Positions 37,813-49,289 of a stretch of 64,000 bases of DNA are shown here, in pieces. A program made the translations under genes and the position numbers. The first letter of the stretch is position 1, and the number at the start of each line of letters is the position of its first letter. The notes beneath the pieces were generated by a model. The model was not told the DNA's origin and made no database searches. It was given only the letters and a program-made list of their open reading frames with translations. The stretch lies in the NCBI RefSeq assembly GCF_000385335.1, contig NZ_ARWA01000001.1:822001-886000 (forward strand), written 5' to 3'. Origin of the DNA: Methyloferula stellata AR4. Its GTDB lineage: Bacteria > Pseudomonadota > Alphaproteobacteria > Rhizobiales > Beijerinckiaceae.

Positions 37813-39816
37813 ATGAATATGGTGCCGAAAATCACGAGCCCCGCGACGCATGACGAGATGGCGAACGCCATTCGCGCGTTGGCGATGGATGCTGTTGAGA
37901 AAGCCAATTCCGGCCATCCCGGCATGCCGATGGGCATGGCCGATGTCGCGACGGTGCTCTTCACGCGCTTTTTGAAGTTCGATCCGACCGCGCCGCAATG
38001 GCCGGACCGCGACCGCTTCGTGCTCTCGGCCGGTCACGGCTCGATGCTGCTCTATTCGGTTCTCTATCTGACCGGCTATGGGCTCACGATCGAGGACATT
38101 AAGAATTTCCGCCAGCTCGGCTCTAAGACGCCGGGCCATCCCGAATATGGCCACACCGTCGGCGTCGAGACGACGACGGGCCCGCTCGGTCAAGGAGTGG
38201 CCACGTCCGTCGGCATGGCGCTCGCCGAACGCATGTTGGCCGCACGCTTCGGCGATATCTGCGATCACTATACTTATGTGATGGCGGGCGACGGCTGTCT
38301 GATGGAAGGCGTCAGCCAAGAGGCCATCGCGCTCGCGGGCCATCTCAAGCTGAATAAGCTCATCCTCTTCTGGGACGATAATGGGATCACGATCGACGGC
38401 AAGGTGGAGCTCGCCGACTCGGTCGATCAGGTCAAGCGTTTCGAGGCGGCGGGATGGGCGGCTTCGCATATAGACGGGCATGATCCCGAAGCCATCGCCA
38501 AGGCTATCGAGGCGGCACAGAAATCCGACAGGCCGGTGATGATCGCCTGCAAGACGACGATCGGTTTCGGTGCGCCGACCAAGGCCGGCACGGCGGGCGT
38601 TCATGGCGCCGCATTGGGTGCTGAGGAATTGGCGGGTGCCAAAAAGGCGCTCGGCTGGACGGCGCCGGCTTTCGAAATTCCGGAGCATATCGCTGCGGCC
38701 TGGGCCGAGGCCGGGCACCGCAACGTTGCGGCACGCGAGGCTTGGGACAAGCGCCACGCGGCTCTGCCGAAAGATGTCGCTGAACGCTATAGCGCCGATC
38801 TCTCCGGCAATCTTCTGCCCGCCGTCGCAGACGCGATCGAAGCTTTCAAGAAGGCTGCGTCTGAGGGCGGCGCGGCGCAGGCAAGCCGCTCGTCGTCGCA
38901 AAAGATTCTCGATCAGCTCGCCAAGGTGCAGCCCAATCTCATCGGCGGTTCGGCCGATCTCACGCATTCGAACTTGACCCATGCCGCGGGCACGGTAAGC
39001 GTGACCGCGCAGGATTACGGCGGCACCTATATTCATTACGGCATCCGCGAATTCGGCATGGCGGCCGCGATGAACGGTCTCGCGCTGCATGGCGGCTTCA
39101 TCCCCTATGGCGGCACCTTTCTCGTTTTCGCCGATTATGCCCGTCCGGCGATCCGCCTCGCGGCTTTGATGGGCGTGCGCGCCGTCTATGTGCTGACGCA
39201 TGATTCGATCGGACTCGGCGAGGACGGCCCGACGCATCAGCCGGTCGAACATCTCGCGGCCTTGCGCGCGATCCCCAATCTTCTCGTGTTCCGGCCGGGC
39301 GATGCGGTCGAGACGGCGGAAGTCTGGGAATTGGCCTTGCAGCACAGAACCGGGCCTTCGGCTCTGGCGCTATCGCGGCAAAACCTGCCGATCTCGCGCA
39401 AGACGCATACGAAAGAGAATCTTTCCGCCAAAGGCGGCTATCTGCTGCGCGAGACCGCGAAGCCGCGCGACATCACGCTGATCGCGACGGGTTCCGAAGT
39501 GGGTCTTGCGATGCAGGCGGCCGACAGGCTCGCAGGCGAAGGCATAGAGGCGGCGGTCGTGTCCGTGCCATGCTTCGAATTGTTCGCGCAGCAGCCAGCC
39601 GATTACCGCGCAACCATCCTCGGCACGGCGCCGCGCATCGGCATAGAGGCGGCGATCCGGCAGAGCTGGGACCTTATCCTGCGGCCCGAAGATCCTTTTG
39701 TCGGCATGCATTCTTTCGGCGCGAGTGCGCCGGCGGCCGATCTCTACAAGCATTTCGGGATTACTGTGGATGCCGTCATAGCCGACGCGAAATCCTGCCT
39801 CGGCCGTCATGCCTAG
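37813..39816 (+). CDS. cbbT: Transketolase
   Basis: 667 residues, full length. The thiamine-pyrophosphate site is visible as [20 protein letters not shown] and [20 protein letters not shown] (GDG motif), with [20 protein letters not shown] in the pyrimidine domain. C-terminal domain: [20 protein letters not shown]. It transfers two-carbon units in RuBP regeneration and the pentose phosphate pathway. It starts at ATG 37813, 11 bp after cbbP; a GGAG lies just upstream. A 65-bp gap with a small hairpin (TTGGAAAGC / GCCTTCCA) precedes cbbA. Confidence 0.98.
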   Translation: MNMVPKITSPATHDEMANAIRALAMDAVEKANSGHPGMPMGMADVATVLFTRFLKFDPTAPQWPDRDRFVLSAGHGSMLLYSVLYLTGYGLTIEDIKNFRQLGSKTPGHPEYGHTVGVETTTGPLGQGVATSVGMALAERMLAARFGDICDHYTYVMAGDGCLMEGVSQEAIALAGHLKLNKLILFWDDNGITIDGKVELADSVDQVKRFEAAGWAASHIDGHDPEAIAKAIEAAQKSDRPVMIACKTTIGFGAPTKAGTAGVHGAALGAEELAGAKKALGWTAPAFEIPEHIAAAWAEAGHRNVAAREAWDKRHAALPKDVAERYSADLSGNLLPAVADAIEAFKKAASEGGAAQASRSSSQKILDQLAKVQPNLIGGSADLTHSNLTHAAGTVSVTAQDYGGTYIHYGIREFGMAAAMNGLALHGGFIPYGGTFLVFADYARPAIRLAALMGVRAVYVLTHDSIGLGEDGPTHQPVEHLAALRAIPNLLVFRPGDAVETAEVWELALQHRTGPSALALSRQNLPISRKTHTKENLSAKGGYLLRETAKPRDITLIATGSEVGLAMQAADRLAGEGIEAAVVSVPCFELFAQQPADYRATILGTAPRIGIEAAIRQSWDLILRPEDPFVGMHSFGASAPAADLYKHFGITVDAVIADAKSCLGRHA

Positions 39817-39881
39817 GTTTTAACAATAGGGTTGGAAAGCGGATATCAGCCTTCCAGCATCGAATAAGACGGAGAAACATC

Positions 39882-40979
39882 ATGGCACGCATCACTTTGC
39901 GTCAGCTTCTCGACCACGCGGCCGAGCATGATTACGGCGTTCCCTCGTTCAACATCAACAATATGGAGCAGGGCTTGGCGATCGTCGAAGCCGCTGCTTC
40001 CGTCGATGCGCCGGTCATCATCCAGGCAAGCCGCGGCGCGCGCGCCTATGCCAACGACATCATGCTGTCGAAAATGATGGAAGCCCTGGTCGAGATGTAT
40101 CCGGACATCCCGATCTGCGTGCATCAGGATCACGGCAATAGCGAAGCGACCTGCCTCACGGCGATTCAACATGGTTTCACCTCGGTGATGATGGACGGTT
40201 CGCTTGAAGCCGACGCCAAGACGCCCGCGACCTATCAATACAATGTCGACATCACCCGGCGCGTCTCCGAATTCGCGCATATGGTCGGCGCCTCTGTCGA
40301 AGGCGAGCTCGGCGTTCTGGGTTCGCTCGAACATGGCTCGGGCGAGCAGGAAGACGGCCATGGCGCCGAAGGCAAGCTTTCGCTCGATCAATTGCTGACC
40401 GATCCCGATCAGGCCGTCGATTTCGTCACGAAGACCAAAGTCGATGCGCTGGCGATCGCGATGGGCACGTCGCATGGCGCCTATAAATTCACCCGCAAGC
40501 CGGATGGCGACATTCTCTCGATGAAGGTCGTCGAGGCGATCCATTCCAAGCTGCCGAATACGCATCTCGTCATGCACGGCTCCTCGTCCGTGCCGCAAGA
40601 GCTGCAGGACGCGTTCAACGCGGCGGGCGGCGATATGCGCCAGACCTTCGGCGTGCCGGTGGAAGAGATCGTACGCGGCATCAAGTACGGCGTGCGCAAG
40701 GTCAATATCGATACGGATTGCCGCCTCGCGATGACCGGCGAATTCCGCCGCATCGCCAAGGAAAACCGCAGCGAGTTCGATCCGCGCAAATTCCTGAAAC
40801 CCGCGATGGACGCCATGCGGGCGCTTTGCAAGCAGCGCTTCGAGCAGTTCGGCACGGCGGGCAATGCCTCGAAGATCAAGGTCCTGCCGATGTCGGCCAT
40901 GGCCAAGCGTTATGCGAGTGGCGCGCTCGATCCCGTCGTCGAGACGGGCCGTACCGAGGCGCGCAGCGCCGCGGAATAA
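39882..40979 (+). CDS. cbbA: Fructose-bisphosphate aldolase, class II
   Basis: 365 residues. Zinc-dependent aldolase: [20 protein letters not shown] at the N-terminus, VCHQ-type zinc site as [48 protein letters not shown] and [20 protein letters not shown]. It joins dihydroxyacetone phosphate and glyceraldehyde 3-phosphate (or erythrose 4-phosphate) in RuBP regeneration. I chose ATG 39882 with GGAG at 39871; the frame is open further upstream only because it shadows cbbT. Confidence 0.97.
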   Translation: MARITLRQLLDHAAEHDYGVPSFNINNMEQGLAIVEAAASVDAPVIIQASRGARAYANDIMLSKMMEALVEMYPDIPICVHQDHGNSEATCLTAIQHGFTSVMMDGSLEADAKTPATYQYNVDITRRVSEFAHMVGASVEGELGVLGSLEHGSGEQEDGHGAEGKLSLDQLLTDPDQAVDFVTKTKVDALAIAMGTSHGAYKFTRKPDGDILSMKVVEAIHSKLPNTHLVMHGSSSVPQELQDAFNAAGGDMRQTFGVPVEEIVRGIKYGVRKVNIDTDCRLAMTGEFRRIAKENRSEFDPRKFLKPAMDAMRALCKQRFEQFGTAGNASKIKVLPMSAMAKRYASGALDPVVETGRTEARSAAE

Positions 40980-42470
<1,491 letters not shown>

Positions 42471-42481
42471 GAGCAACCATT

Positions 42482-42907
42482 ATGCGTGTAACTCAAGGCT
42501 GCTTCTCGTTCCTGCCGGATCTGACCGACGACCAGATCCGGACCCAGGTGCAATATTGCATCGATAAGGGCTGGGCCGTGAACATCGAATATACGGATGA
42601 TGCGCATCCGCGAAATACGTTCTGGGACATGTTCGGCTTTCCGATGTTCGACATCAAGGATGCCGCGGCGGTGATGCTCGAACTCAATGCCTGCCGCAAG
42701 GCGCATGGGGACAGGCATTATATCCGCATTTCGGGGTTCGATTCGTCGCATGGATGGGAAAGCGTGCGGCTTTCCTTCCTCGTCAATCGTCCAAAGGATG
42801 AACCGGGCTTCCGCCTGATCCGCACCGAGGGCCCCGGCCGCAACATTCAATATACGACCGAGCCCTATGCGGCTGACCGGCCGGAAGGCGAACGCTATTC
42901 GGGGTGA
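42482..42907 (+). CDS. cbbS: RuBisCO small subunit, form IC
   Basis: 141 residues, the longer red-type small subunit: MRVTQGCFSFLPDLTDDQIR, WAVNIEYTDDAHPRNTFWDM, FDIKDAAAVMLELNACRKAH and YIRISGFDSSHGWESVRLSF. The C-terminal extension (RPKDEPGFRLIRTEGPGRNI onward) makes the beta-hairpins that line the central pore in red-type enzymes. 11 bp after cbbL. A 120-bp type B repeat follows, separating it from cbbX. Confidence 0.98.
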   Translation: MRVTQGCFSFLPDLTDDQIRTQVQYCIDKGWAVNIEYTDDAHPRNTFWDMFGFPMFDIKDAAAVMLELNACRKAHGDRHYIRISGFDSSHGWESVRLSFLVNRPKDEPGFRLIRTEGPGRNIQYTTEPYAADRPEGERYSG

Positions 42908-42916
42908 TGTACGCGT

Positions 42917-43037
42917 AACCCTCTCCCCTTGCGGGAGAGGGTGGCTTGCGGAGCAAGCCGGGTGAGGGGTTAAAAGTCGCAACAACCCCTCATCCGCCTC
43001 GCATTCGCTCGGCACCTTCTCCCGCAAGGGGAGAAGG
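42917..43037 (+). repeat. Palindromic repeat B, copy 2 (inside the cbb operon)
   Basis: ACCCTCTCCCCTTGCGGGAG, hairpin GGCTTGCGGAGCAAGCC, GGTGAGGGGTTA, mirrored by AACCCCTCATCCG and CTTCTCCCGCAAGGGGAGAA. It lies in the 165-bp gap between cbbS and cbbX. Confidence 0.9.
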
Positions 43038-43072
43038 AGGCGCTTACAGAGGTTTTGGAAATCGAGGCTTGA

Positions 43073-43993
43073 ATGACCCAGGTTGATGATTCTCCACCGG
43101 AGGTGATCGAGACGACCGGCATCGACCTGCGCCGTGAACTCGATGACACCAAAGTCGGCGAAGTCCTCGATCAGCTTGATCGCGAGCTCGTCGGCCTCGT
43201 CCCTGTCAAGACGCGCATCCGCCAGATCGCCGCGCTGCTGCTCGTCGATCGCGTGCGCAAGCGTCTCGGCCTCTCGTCGGAAACGCCGACGCTGCATATG
43301 AGCTTCACCGGCAATCCGGGCACCGGCAAGACGACGGTCGCGACGCGCATGGCCGAGATTCTCCATAAGCTCGGCTACATTCGCAAAGGCCATCTCGTCT
43401 CGGTGACCAGAGACGATCTCGTCGGCCAATATATCGGCCATACAGCGCCGAAGACGAAAGAGATCTTGAAGAAGGCCATGGGCGGCGTCTTGTTCATCGA
43501 CGAGGCCTATTATCTCTACCGCCAGGAAAACGAGCGCGACTATGGGCAGGAAGCGATCGAGATCCTGCTGCAGGTGATGGAAAATCAGCGCGAGGATCTC
43601 GTCGTCATTCTCGCCGGCTATGCTGACCGCATGGAGCAGTTTTTCCGCTCCAATCCGGGCTTCCGCTCGCGCATCGCGCATCACATCGATTTCCCCGATT
43701 ATTCGGATGAGGAATTGATGTCGATCGCGACGACCATGCTCGCGGCGCAAAATTACAAGTTCAGTCCGGCGGGCGCGGTAGCCTTTCGCGACTATATTGC
43801 GCTTCGCCGGCAATTGCCGCATTTTTCCAATGCGCGGTCGATCCGCAATGCGCTCGACCGCGCAAGGCTCCGGCACGCCAACCGGCATTTCGAAACGGGC
43901 GGCCCGGTATCGCTCGACGATCTGATGACAATCGATGCGCCAGATATTTTGGCGAGCCGGGTGTTCAAGGCCGTGCAAATCAACGCGTCCTAG
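43073..43993 (+). CDS. cbbX: CbbX, red-type RuBisCO activase
   Basis: 306 residues, AAA+ ATPase. Walker [21 protein letters not shown] (near residue 80), the pore loop in [20 protein letters not shown], Walker [17 protein letters not shown] (near 140), and an arginine-finger region [18 protein letters not shown]. It removes tight-binding sugar phosphates from RuBisCO by pulling the CbbL C-terminus through its hexamer pore, activated by RuBP. It lies downstream of cbbLS, separated by a B repeat, and is followed by an E repeat. Confidence 0.98.
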   Translation: MTQVDDSPPEVIETTGIDLRRELDDTKVGEVLDQLDRELVGLVPVKTRIRQIAALLLVDRVRKRLGLSSETPTLHMSFTGNPGTGKTTVATRMAEILHKLGYIRKGHLVSVTRDDLVGQYIGHTAPKTKEILKKAMGGVLFIDEAYYLYRQENERDYGQEAIEILLQVMENQREDLVVILAGYADRMEQFFRSNPGFRSRIAHHIDFPDYSDEELMSIATTMLAAQNYKFSPAGAVAFRDYIALRRQLPHFSNARSIRNALDRARLRHANRHFETGGPVSLDDLMTIDAPDILASRVFKAVQINAS

Positions 43994-44016
43994 GGTCGAG
44001 CGTCAATCAATGGGGT

Positions 44017-44140
44017 CGTCATTGCGAGGAGTGGAGCGACGAAGCAATCCATGCCACCGCTTGAGCGAGTTGTCTCTGGATCGCTTCGCGGAGCCTGTCA
44101 TCGGGCCGGCCTTGGCCGGACCCGTTGGCGCGCAATGACA
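44017..44140. repeat. Palindromic repeat E, copy 2 (inside the cbb operon)
   Basis: CGTCATTGCGAGGAGTGGAG and CGACGAAGCAATCCATG at the left; CTGGATCGCTTCGCGGAG and GCGCGCAATGACAG at the right. It lies in the 193-bp gap between cbbX and the epimerase gene. Confidence 0.82.
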
Positions 44141-44186
44141 GTCTTCTGATCGTGTAATGAACTGAGACGACGGGGAGAAGGAGAAA

Positions 44187-44870
44187 ATGGCAGCGCTGAT
44201 GATCGCACCTTCGATCCTATCGGCCGATTTCGCCAAGCTCGGCGAAGAGGTCCGCGCGATCACCGAGGCCGGTGCCGATTCGATTCATATCGACGTGATG
44301 GACGGGCATTTCGTGCCGAATATCACGATCGGCCCAGGCGTCGTGAAGGCGCTTCGCCCGCACACCAAAGCGTTCTTCGATGTGCATCTGATGATCGCGC
44401 CCGTCGATCTCTTCCTCGCCGATTTCGCGGCGGCGGGCGCCGATCTCATTTCCGTCCAGGTCGAGGCCGGTCCGCATTTGCATCGCTCCTTGCAGACGGT
44501 GCGCGGGCTCGGCAAGAAGGCGGGCGTCGTGCTCAATCCGGCAACGCCGGTCTCCGCCATCGAGAATGTGCTCGATCTCGTCGATCTCGTGCTGGTCATG
44601 TCGGTCAATCCTGGCTTCGGCGGGCAGGCTTTCATCCCGCAGGCCATCGAAAAGGTCGCGCAGGTGAAGGGCCTGATCGGCGCGCGCCCGATCCGCATCG
44701 AGGTCGATGGCGGCATTAATCCGCAGACGGCGGCGCAGGTGGTCGCGGCCGGCGCCGATACGCTGGTCGCGGGATCGGCGGTCTTTTCGGGCGGCCCGGA
44801 AAAATATGCAGGCAATATATCGGCCATAAGGTCGGCGGCCGAAGCCGTGCTCCACCGCGATGCAGCCTGA
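44187..44870 (+). CDS. rpe: Ribulose-phosphate 3-epimerase
   Basis: 227 residues, TIM barrel. [20 protein letters not shown] at the start, [20 protein letters not shown] (metal ligands His and Asp), [40 protein letters not shown] and [20 protein letters not shown] (phosphate site). It interconverts xylulose 5-phosphate and ribulose 5-phosphate in the Calvin cycle (cbbE position). ATG 44187 has AAGGAG upstream. Its 3' end overlaps the start of cbbY by 11 bp. Confidence 0.97.
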   Translation: MAALMIAPSILSADFAKLGEEVRAITEAGADSIHIDVMDGHFVPNITIGPGVVKALRPHTKAFFDVHLMIAPVDLFLADFAAAGADLISVQVEAGPHLHRSLQTVRGLGKKAGVVLNPATPVSAIENVLDLVDLVLVMSVNPGFGGQAFIPQAIEKVAQVKGLIGARPIRIEVDGGINPQTAAQVVAAGADTLVAGSAVFSGGPEKYAGNISAIRSAAEAVLHRDAA

Positions 44871-45627
44871 GGCGCTCATCTTCGACGTCGACGGCACTTT
44901 GGCCGAGACGGAGGAATGGCATCGCCGCGCCTTCAACGAGACCTTTCAAGCCTTCGCGCTCGACTGGAACTGGAACGCGGATCTCTACCGGATATTGCTG
45001 AAAGTGGCTGGCGGCAAGGAGCGCATCCGTCACTATGTCGAAGCCTATGCGCCGCCGGGCGGCGCGACCGCGCTCGCAAAACTTTCAGCGCTCCATGCCG
45101 ATAAGACGGAGCGTTACGCAAAATCCGTCGTGAAGGGCGAAGTCTCGGCGAGGCCCGGCGTCAAAAGGCTCGTGCGGCAGGCGCATGAAAAAGGTTTGCG
45201 CCTGGGTGTCGCGACGACAACGACACTTTGCAATGTCGAAGCTCTGCTCAAAGCTTTCTTCGGCAGCGACGCGCGGCACTTGTTTTCGGTCGTCGCAGCC
45301 GGCGATGTCGTGCCGCGCAAAAAGCCCGCGCCCGATATTTATCGTCATGCCTGCGAGCGTCTCGGGCTTCCGCCTTCGGTTTGCGTTGCCGTCGAGGATT
45401 CCGAAAACGGCGTATTGTCGGCCCGCGGCGCGGGGCTCGCCGTTATCGCGACGCCGAGCTTTTATGCGAGCCATGACGATTTCAGCGCGGCGACGACCGT
45501 TTTGAGCGATCTCGGCGAGCCCGATGCGCCCTATCGATTCATATCCGGCGCGCGGATCGGGCGAGGCTACGTCGATGTCGCGAGCTTGCACGATCTGCCG
45601 AGGCCCATTGCTGTCGGCAAGGAATAG
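44860..45627 (+). CDS. cbbY: CbbY, xylulose-1,5-bisphosphate phosphatase (HAD family)
   Basis: 255 residues. HAD motif [21 protein letters not shown] (nucleophile Asp), motif [16 protein letters not shown], motif [19 protein letters not shown] and motif [20 protein letters not shown]. The N-terminal block matches CbbY of Rhodobacter, which removes the RuBisCO inhibitor xylulose 1,5-bisphosphate; its place with cbbX supports this over the PGP/CbbZ alternative. It overlaps rpe by 11 bp, so it is translationally coupled. A B repeat follows the stop codon. Confidence 0.94.
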   Translation: MQPEALIFDVDGTLAETEEWHRRAFNETFQAFALDWNWNADLYRILLKVAGGKERIRHYVEAYAPPGGATALAKLSALHADKTERYAKSVVKGEVSARPGVKRLVRQAHEKGLRLGVATTTTLCNVEALLKAFFGSDARHLFSVVAAGDVVPRKKPAPDIYRHACERLGLPPSVCVAVEDSENGVLSARGAGLAVIATPSFYASHDDFSAATTVLSDLGEPDAPYRFISGARIGRGYVDVASLHDLPRPIAVGKE

Positions 45628-45650
45628 GGCCGGACAATAAAGCGCGTTAA

Positions 45651-45780
45651 ACCCTCTCCCAGGGGGAGAGGGTGGTTTGCGGAGCAAACCGGGTGAGGGG
45701 TTACGATCTCTGTAGGTTCTCAAGATTGTAGCCCCTCATCCGACCCGCTTCGCGGGCCACCTTCTCCCTGAGGGAGAAGG
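45651..45780 (+). repeat. Palindromic repeat B, copy 3
   Basis: ACCCTCTCCCAGGGGGAGAG, the hairpin GGTTTGCGGAGCAAACC, GGGTGAGGGGTTAC, then AGCCCCTCATCCG, GGCC-type hairpin and CCTTCTCCCTGAGGGAGAAG. It lies after the cbb operon. Confidence 0.9.
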
Positions 45781-45851
45781 AGTCGCACCCAACCATTGAG
45801 TATGAAGGTTACGCAGTTCTCGGGACGATCATTTTGGAGCGTTGGACTGCT

Positions 45852-46511
45852 TCACTCCTTCACCACGAAATCCAAGATCGCGCGCGTATAAGTCTCGTCG
45901 ACTTCCGAGAAAGGCTCGTGGTCGACATTGTAGAGCAATGCGCGGTGCTCGAATAAATGTTCGGGAATCTCGAGGGGCTTATTCGGATGGTCGGGCTTGT
46001 GGCTCGCGGTTTCCCAGCCCTGTTCCAACGGATGCCACAACAGGATGGATGAGAAGTTTTCGCGCGTCGGCTGGAGCGGCTGCACGACGCGGCCGAATGG
46101 TGTGTCGGTCGTCTCCAAGAGACGATTCATCTCCGGCGTGAGGCGTGCCGGCACATACCAATTGTCGGCCTCCGACAAAATATGATCGCCGCAGGCCAAA
46201 GCAACGCGCCTATATTTGACCGGCTCGTCGTCGCCGAGGCGCAGCCTCGCGCGCTGCTCGCGCGATAGCGGCTTTTCAGGCCCCTCCACCCGTTGGGCGT
46301 GAATTTTCGCGTCATTCGCCATGTGATGCGTGGCGCACCATTGATCCAGCGTCAAAGTGGCGCTGCGCGCGGCGAGCAGATCGGCATTCAAGGTCTCGAT
46401 GAGCGCGAGCGCCTCGATCCTGGCCAAAAAAGTGTCGTGCCATAGTGCGTTTTCGCCTGCCGCGGCGCCTGAAAACAGAAATCCCATCGCAAAAACCGCA
46501 TAAAACTTCAT
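45852..46511 (-). CDS. Exported chorismate-lyase-like (UbiC-fold) protein
   Basis: 219 residues with an N-terminal signal peptide (MKFYAVFAMGFLFSGAAAG, cleavage near residue 19). The mature protein has IETLNADLLAARSATLTLDQ, KYRRVALACGDHILSEADNW and YVPARLTPEMNRLLETTDTP then FGRVV. This is the fold pattern of UbiC chorismate lyase (compare its KTPLGRYLF region), but I only infer the similarity by eye. Export to the periplasm is odd for a ubiquinone-pathway enzyme, so it is more likely a ligand-binding relative of unknown role. ATG 46511 has AGGAGG upstream. Confidence 0.75.
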   Translation of the reverse strand: MKFYAVFAMGFLFSGAAAGENALWHDTFLARIEALALIETLNADLLAARSATLTLDQWCATHHMANDAKIHAQRVEGPEKPLSREQRARLRLGDDEPVKYRRVALACGDHILSEADNWYVPARLTPEMNRLLETTDTPFGRVVQPLQPTRENFSSILLWHPLEQGWETASHKPDHPNKPLEIPEHLFEHRALLYNVDHEPFSEVDETYTRAILDFVVKE

Positions 46512-46657
46512 CGTCCCGCCCCCCTCCTATGCCAGATAGGCCCCGCCTTTCAAAGGAAAAGCATCTTTGTCCAAAAACTTGCGGACATATTGAATAAGGG
46601 TCATGTCTCGCAACACATTGGCGTGATTCGTTTTTTGGCGCAGTCCTGAAGGACGAT

Positions 46658-47239
46658 ATGTTCAAATCGCTGTATCAATGGACCTTGTCGCTCGCTGAAA
46701 GCCGGCATGCGCCTTGGGCGCTGGGCGCGGTGGCTTTCGCCGAAAGCTCGTTTTTCCCGATTCCGCCCGATCCTTTGCTTGCGATGATGACGATCGCGAA
46801 GCCGAAGCAGGCGTGGGTCTATGCTTCGATCTGTACGCTCGCCTCGGTAGCGGGCGGTATTTTAGGCTATGCGATCGGTGCGCTGCTCTTCGAGACGGTC
46901 GGGAAATGGCTGATCAATCTCTATGGCTATGGCGCAAGGGTCGAGGAGCTGCGCGCGGTTTACGCGCATTGGGGCTGGGCCTTCATCCTGTTTAAGGGCC
47001 TGACGCCGATTCCCTATAAAATCGTGACAATCACGAGCGGACTTCTGGCCTATAGCCTGCCGCTTTTCATCTTCTTGTCGCTTGTCACGCGCGGCACGCG
47101 GTTTTTCATCGCCGCGGTGGTGCTCAACCGTTTCGGCGATAACATCAGAGGCCTGCTCGAGAAATATTTCGCGCTTTTGATGATCGGCTTTATCGTCATC
47201 GTCATCGCAGGCTTTTTCCTTGCGGCGCATTTCATCTGA
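46658..47239 (+). CDS. YqaA family (VTT/DedA-like) membrane protein
   Basis: 193 residues with four to five membrane helices. ALGAVAFAESSFFPIPPDPL (the re-entrant motif) near residue 30, VAGGILGYAIGALLFETVGK, WAFILFKGLTPIPYKIVTIT and LVTRGTRFFIAAVVLNRFG are characteristic of the VTT domain shared by DedA/YqaA proteins, which are linked to lipid or membrane homeostasis. It lies just upstream of dsbB (78 bp) on the same strand, a pairing seen in other Rhizobiales. Confidence 0.92.
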   Translation: MFKSLYQWTLSLAESRHAPWALGAVAFAESSFFPIPPDPLLAMMTIAKPKQAWVYASICTLASVAGGILGYAIGALLFETVGKWLINLYGYGARVEELRAVYAHWGWAFILFKGLTPIPYKIVTITSGLLAYSLPLFIFLSLVTRGTRFFIAAVVLNRFGDNIRGLLEKYFALLMIGFIVIVIAGFFLAAHFI

Positions 47240-47317
47240 CGCGGTCACGAGTGCGCCTGTGGCCGATCCCAAAAAAGTGTTCGACGGCTTCAGTCTAGAT
47301 GCTTTAAAAAGCGGCCT

Positions 47318-47821
47318 ATGCCTGCTTCTTTCCGCCTGACCCAATTGCAGATCGCGCTTCTGATCCTCGTCGTCGCCGCCGCGACCTTGGGGGGCGCCTG
47401 GATCTTTCAGGCATTCGGTTATGCGCCGTGCGAACTCTGTCTCAAGCAGCGCATTCCCTATTATATCGGCATCCCGCTCGCGGCGATCACGAGTTACGCG
47501 GCGTTCCGAAAGCAAGAGACGCTGCTTTTGCCGGATTTCATCGGGCTCGCTCTGATCTTCGGATTCTCGGCTCTCTTCGGCGCCTATCATTCCGGCGTCG
47601 AATGGGGCTTCTGGCAGGGGCCGTCGGATTGCACCGGCTCGCTGACGCAAGCGGGCTCTGTCGACGATTTCTTGAAACAATTGCAGACGGTCAAAGTCGT
47701 GCGCTGCGATGCGGTCGCGATCCGCATCCTGGGTCTGTCGCTGGCGGGATGGAACGCGGTGATCTCGGCGGCGCTCACGGCGCTGGCGATCATGGGTCTG
47801 CGCGCGCGAGAAGAGGTTTAA
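47318..47821 (+). CDS. dsbB: Disulfide bond formation protein B
   Basis: 167 residues, four membrane helices. The two redox pairs are present: PCELC (Cys38, Cys41) in the first periplasmic loop and SDCTGS / VRCDA (Cys near 105 and 130) in the second. DsbB reoxidises DsbA by passing electrons to quinone in the inner membrane. Helices: LLILVVAAATLGGAWIFQAF, YYIGIPLAAITSYAAF, LIFGFSALFGAYHSGVEWGF and LAGWNAVISAALTALAIMGL. The start is ATG 47318. No dsbA is in the window. Confidence 0.95.
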   Translation: MPASFRLTQLQIALLILVVAAATLGGAWIFQAFGYAPCELCLKQRIPYYIGIPLAAITSYAAFRKQETLLLPDFIGLALIFGFSALFGAYHSGVEWGFWQGPSDCTGSLTQAGSVDDFLKQLQTVKVVRCDAVAIRILGLSLAGWNAVISAALTALAIMGLRAREEV

Positions 47822-47834
47822 GGGTGGTGCACGC

Positions 47835-47959
47835 TCCTTCTCCCTGAGGGAGAAGGTGGTTGGCGCAGCCGACCGGATGAGGGGTTACACTCCCTCAATG
47901 CGCGATCGTAACCCCTCACCCGCCGCCTCCGGCGGCACCCTCTCCCACAGGGAGAGGGT
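47835..47959 (+). repeat. Palindromic repeat B, copy 4
   Basis: TCCTTCTCCCTGAGGGAGAA, GGTTGGCGCAGCCGACC, GGATGAGGGGTTACA, then CGTAACCCCTCACCCG and CACCCTCTCCCACAGGGAGA. It lies between the convergent dsbB and rlmN genes. Confidence 0.9.
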
Positions 47960-47970
47960 TAGTGTCCGTC

Positions 47971-49167
47971 CTAATCCGACGCCAATCTTGCCCGCGCGCG
48001 CAGCTTTTCCGTCTCGCTCTTCAATTGGCCGCAAGCGGCCAGAATATCGCGGCCGCGCGGCGTGCGCACAGGGCTCGCATAGCCGGCGTTGAAGACGATG
48101 TCGGAAAATTTCTCTATGCGTTCCCAATCCGAACATTCGTAAGGCGCGCCGGGCCAGGGATTGAATGGGATCAGATTGATCTTGGCCGGAATGCCCTTCA
48201 AGAGCCGCACCAATTCGCGCGCCTCGGCGGGCGAATCGTTGATGCCTTTCAGCATCACATATTCGAATGTGATGCGCCGCGCGTTCGAGGCGCCGGGATA
48301 GTTTTTGCAGGCGTCGAGCAGCACTTTCAGCGGATATTTCCGGTTGAGCGGAACGAGCGTGTCGCGCAACTCGTCGCGCACGGCATGCAGCGAGATGGCA
48401 AGCATCGCGCCTGCCTCGCTGCCAAGTGGTCCGATCTGCGGCACGACGCCCGCCGTCGAGACGGTGATACGGCGCTTGGAGAGAGAAAGACCCTCGCCGT
48501 CGGCAAGCACTGAAACCGCGTCGCGCACATGATCGAAATTATAAAGCGGCTCGCCCATGCCCATGAAAACGATGTTCGACACGAAGCGCGAACCCTCGGC
48601 GGGCAAAAGCCCGTTCTCGGGTGCCTTAAGCCCGGGAAAATCGCCGATCCGGTCGCGTGCGACGACGGCTTGCGCGACGATTTCCTGCGTCGTGAGGTTT
48701 CGGACGAGATGTTGCGTGCCTGTATGGCAAAAGCTGCAGGTCAAGGTGCAGCCGACCTGGCTCGAGACGCAAAGCGTGCCGCGGTCGCTCTCCGGAATAT
48801 AGACGCATTCGACTTCCGCGCCTTTGGCTTCGCCGTCGCGCGGGGCAAAGCGAATGAGCCATTTGCGCGTGCCGTCGGCCGATATCTGCTCGGCGGCGAC
48901 TTCCGGCCGCGCCAGGCTGAAATGCTCGGCAAGCTTGGCCCGCAAATACTTGCTGACGTTTGCCATCTCGTCGAACGAGGTGGCGCCGCGGAAATAGATC
49001 CAATGCCAAAGCTGCGCGGTGCGCATGCGGATTTCGCGCGCCGGTACGCCAATGCCGGTCAGCGCCTCGGCGAGGTCCGCCCGCGTTGCGCCCACGAGCG
49101 ACGGTCCGCCCGCCGCCTGAAGCGGCGGAGCGAGTGTCGAAAGGGCGGGGGCGGCTATGAGGTCCAT
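47971..49167 (-). CDS. rlmN: 23S rRNA (adenine-2503-C2)-methyltransferase
   Basis: 398 residues. Radical SAM methyltransferase acting on A2503 of 23S rRNA (and A37 of some tRNAs). N-terminal domain with [20 protein letters not shown]; radical SAM cluster [16 protein letters not shown] (near residue 139); [20 protein letters not shown]; and [20 protein letters not shown] and [14 protein letters not shown] near the end (second catalytic Cys). I chose ATG 49167 ([10 protein letters not shown]) with AGAGAG upstream; ATG 49182 is a minor alternative. Confidence 0.96.
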   Translation of the reverse strand: MDLIAAPALSTLAPPLQAAGGPSLVGATRADLAEALTGIGVPAREIRMRTAQLWHWIYFRGATSFDEMANVSKYLRAKLAEHFSLARPEVAAEQISADGTRKWLIRFAPRDGEAKGAEVECVYIPESDRGTLCVSSQVGCTLTCSFCHTGTQHLVRNLTTQEIVAQAVVARDRIGDFPGLKAPENGLLPAEGSRFVSNIVFMGMGEPLYNFDHVRDAVSVLADGEGLSLSKRRITVSTAGVVPQIGPLGSEAGAMLAISLHAVRDELRDTLVPLNRKYPLKVLLDACKNYPGASNARRITFEYVMLKGINDSPAEARELVRLLKGIPAKINLIPFNPWPGAPYECSDWERIEKFSDIVFNAGYASPVRTPRGRDILAACGQLKSETEKLRARARLASD

Positions 49168-49289
49168 GCCGCTCTCTATCATATTTCCCGGGGTTTTCGA
49201 GATTCGAATGGGCGTTACGGCCCTGCCGCGTCCAAAGGGCCTTTGCAAAGAACCGAATTAAGGCATGATGGCTTCAGCCGAGGTGCTGC

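Noticed and set aside
37675-39345. Minus-strand open frame of 556 codons opposite cbbP and cbbT
   Set aside because: Antisense to well-conserved genes, with low-quality composition and no ribosome site. Similar long antisense frames occur opposite cbbS-cbbX (42440-43978) and yejA, for the same reason.
46555-46605. A third copy of repeat A upstream of the YqaA gene
   Set aside because: GCATCTTTGTCCAAAAACTT and GGGTCATG resemble repeat A only loosely. Too diverged to list as a copy without alignment.
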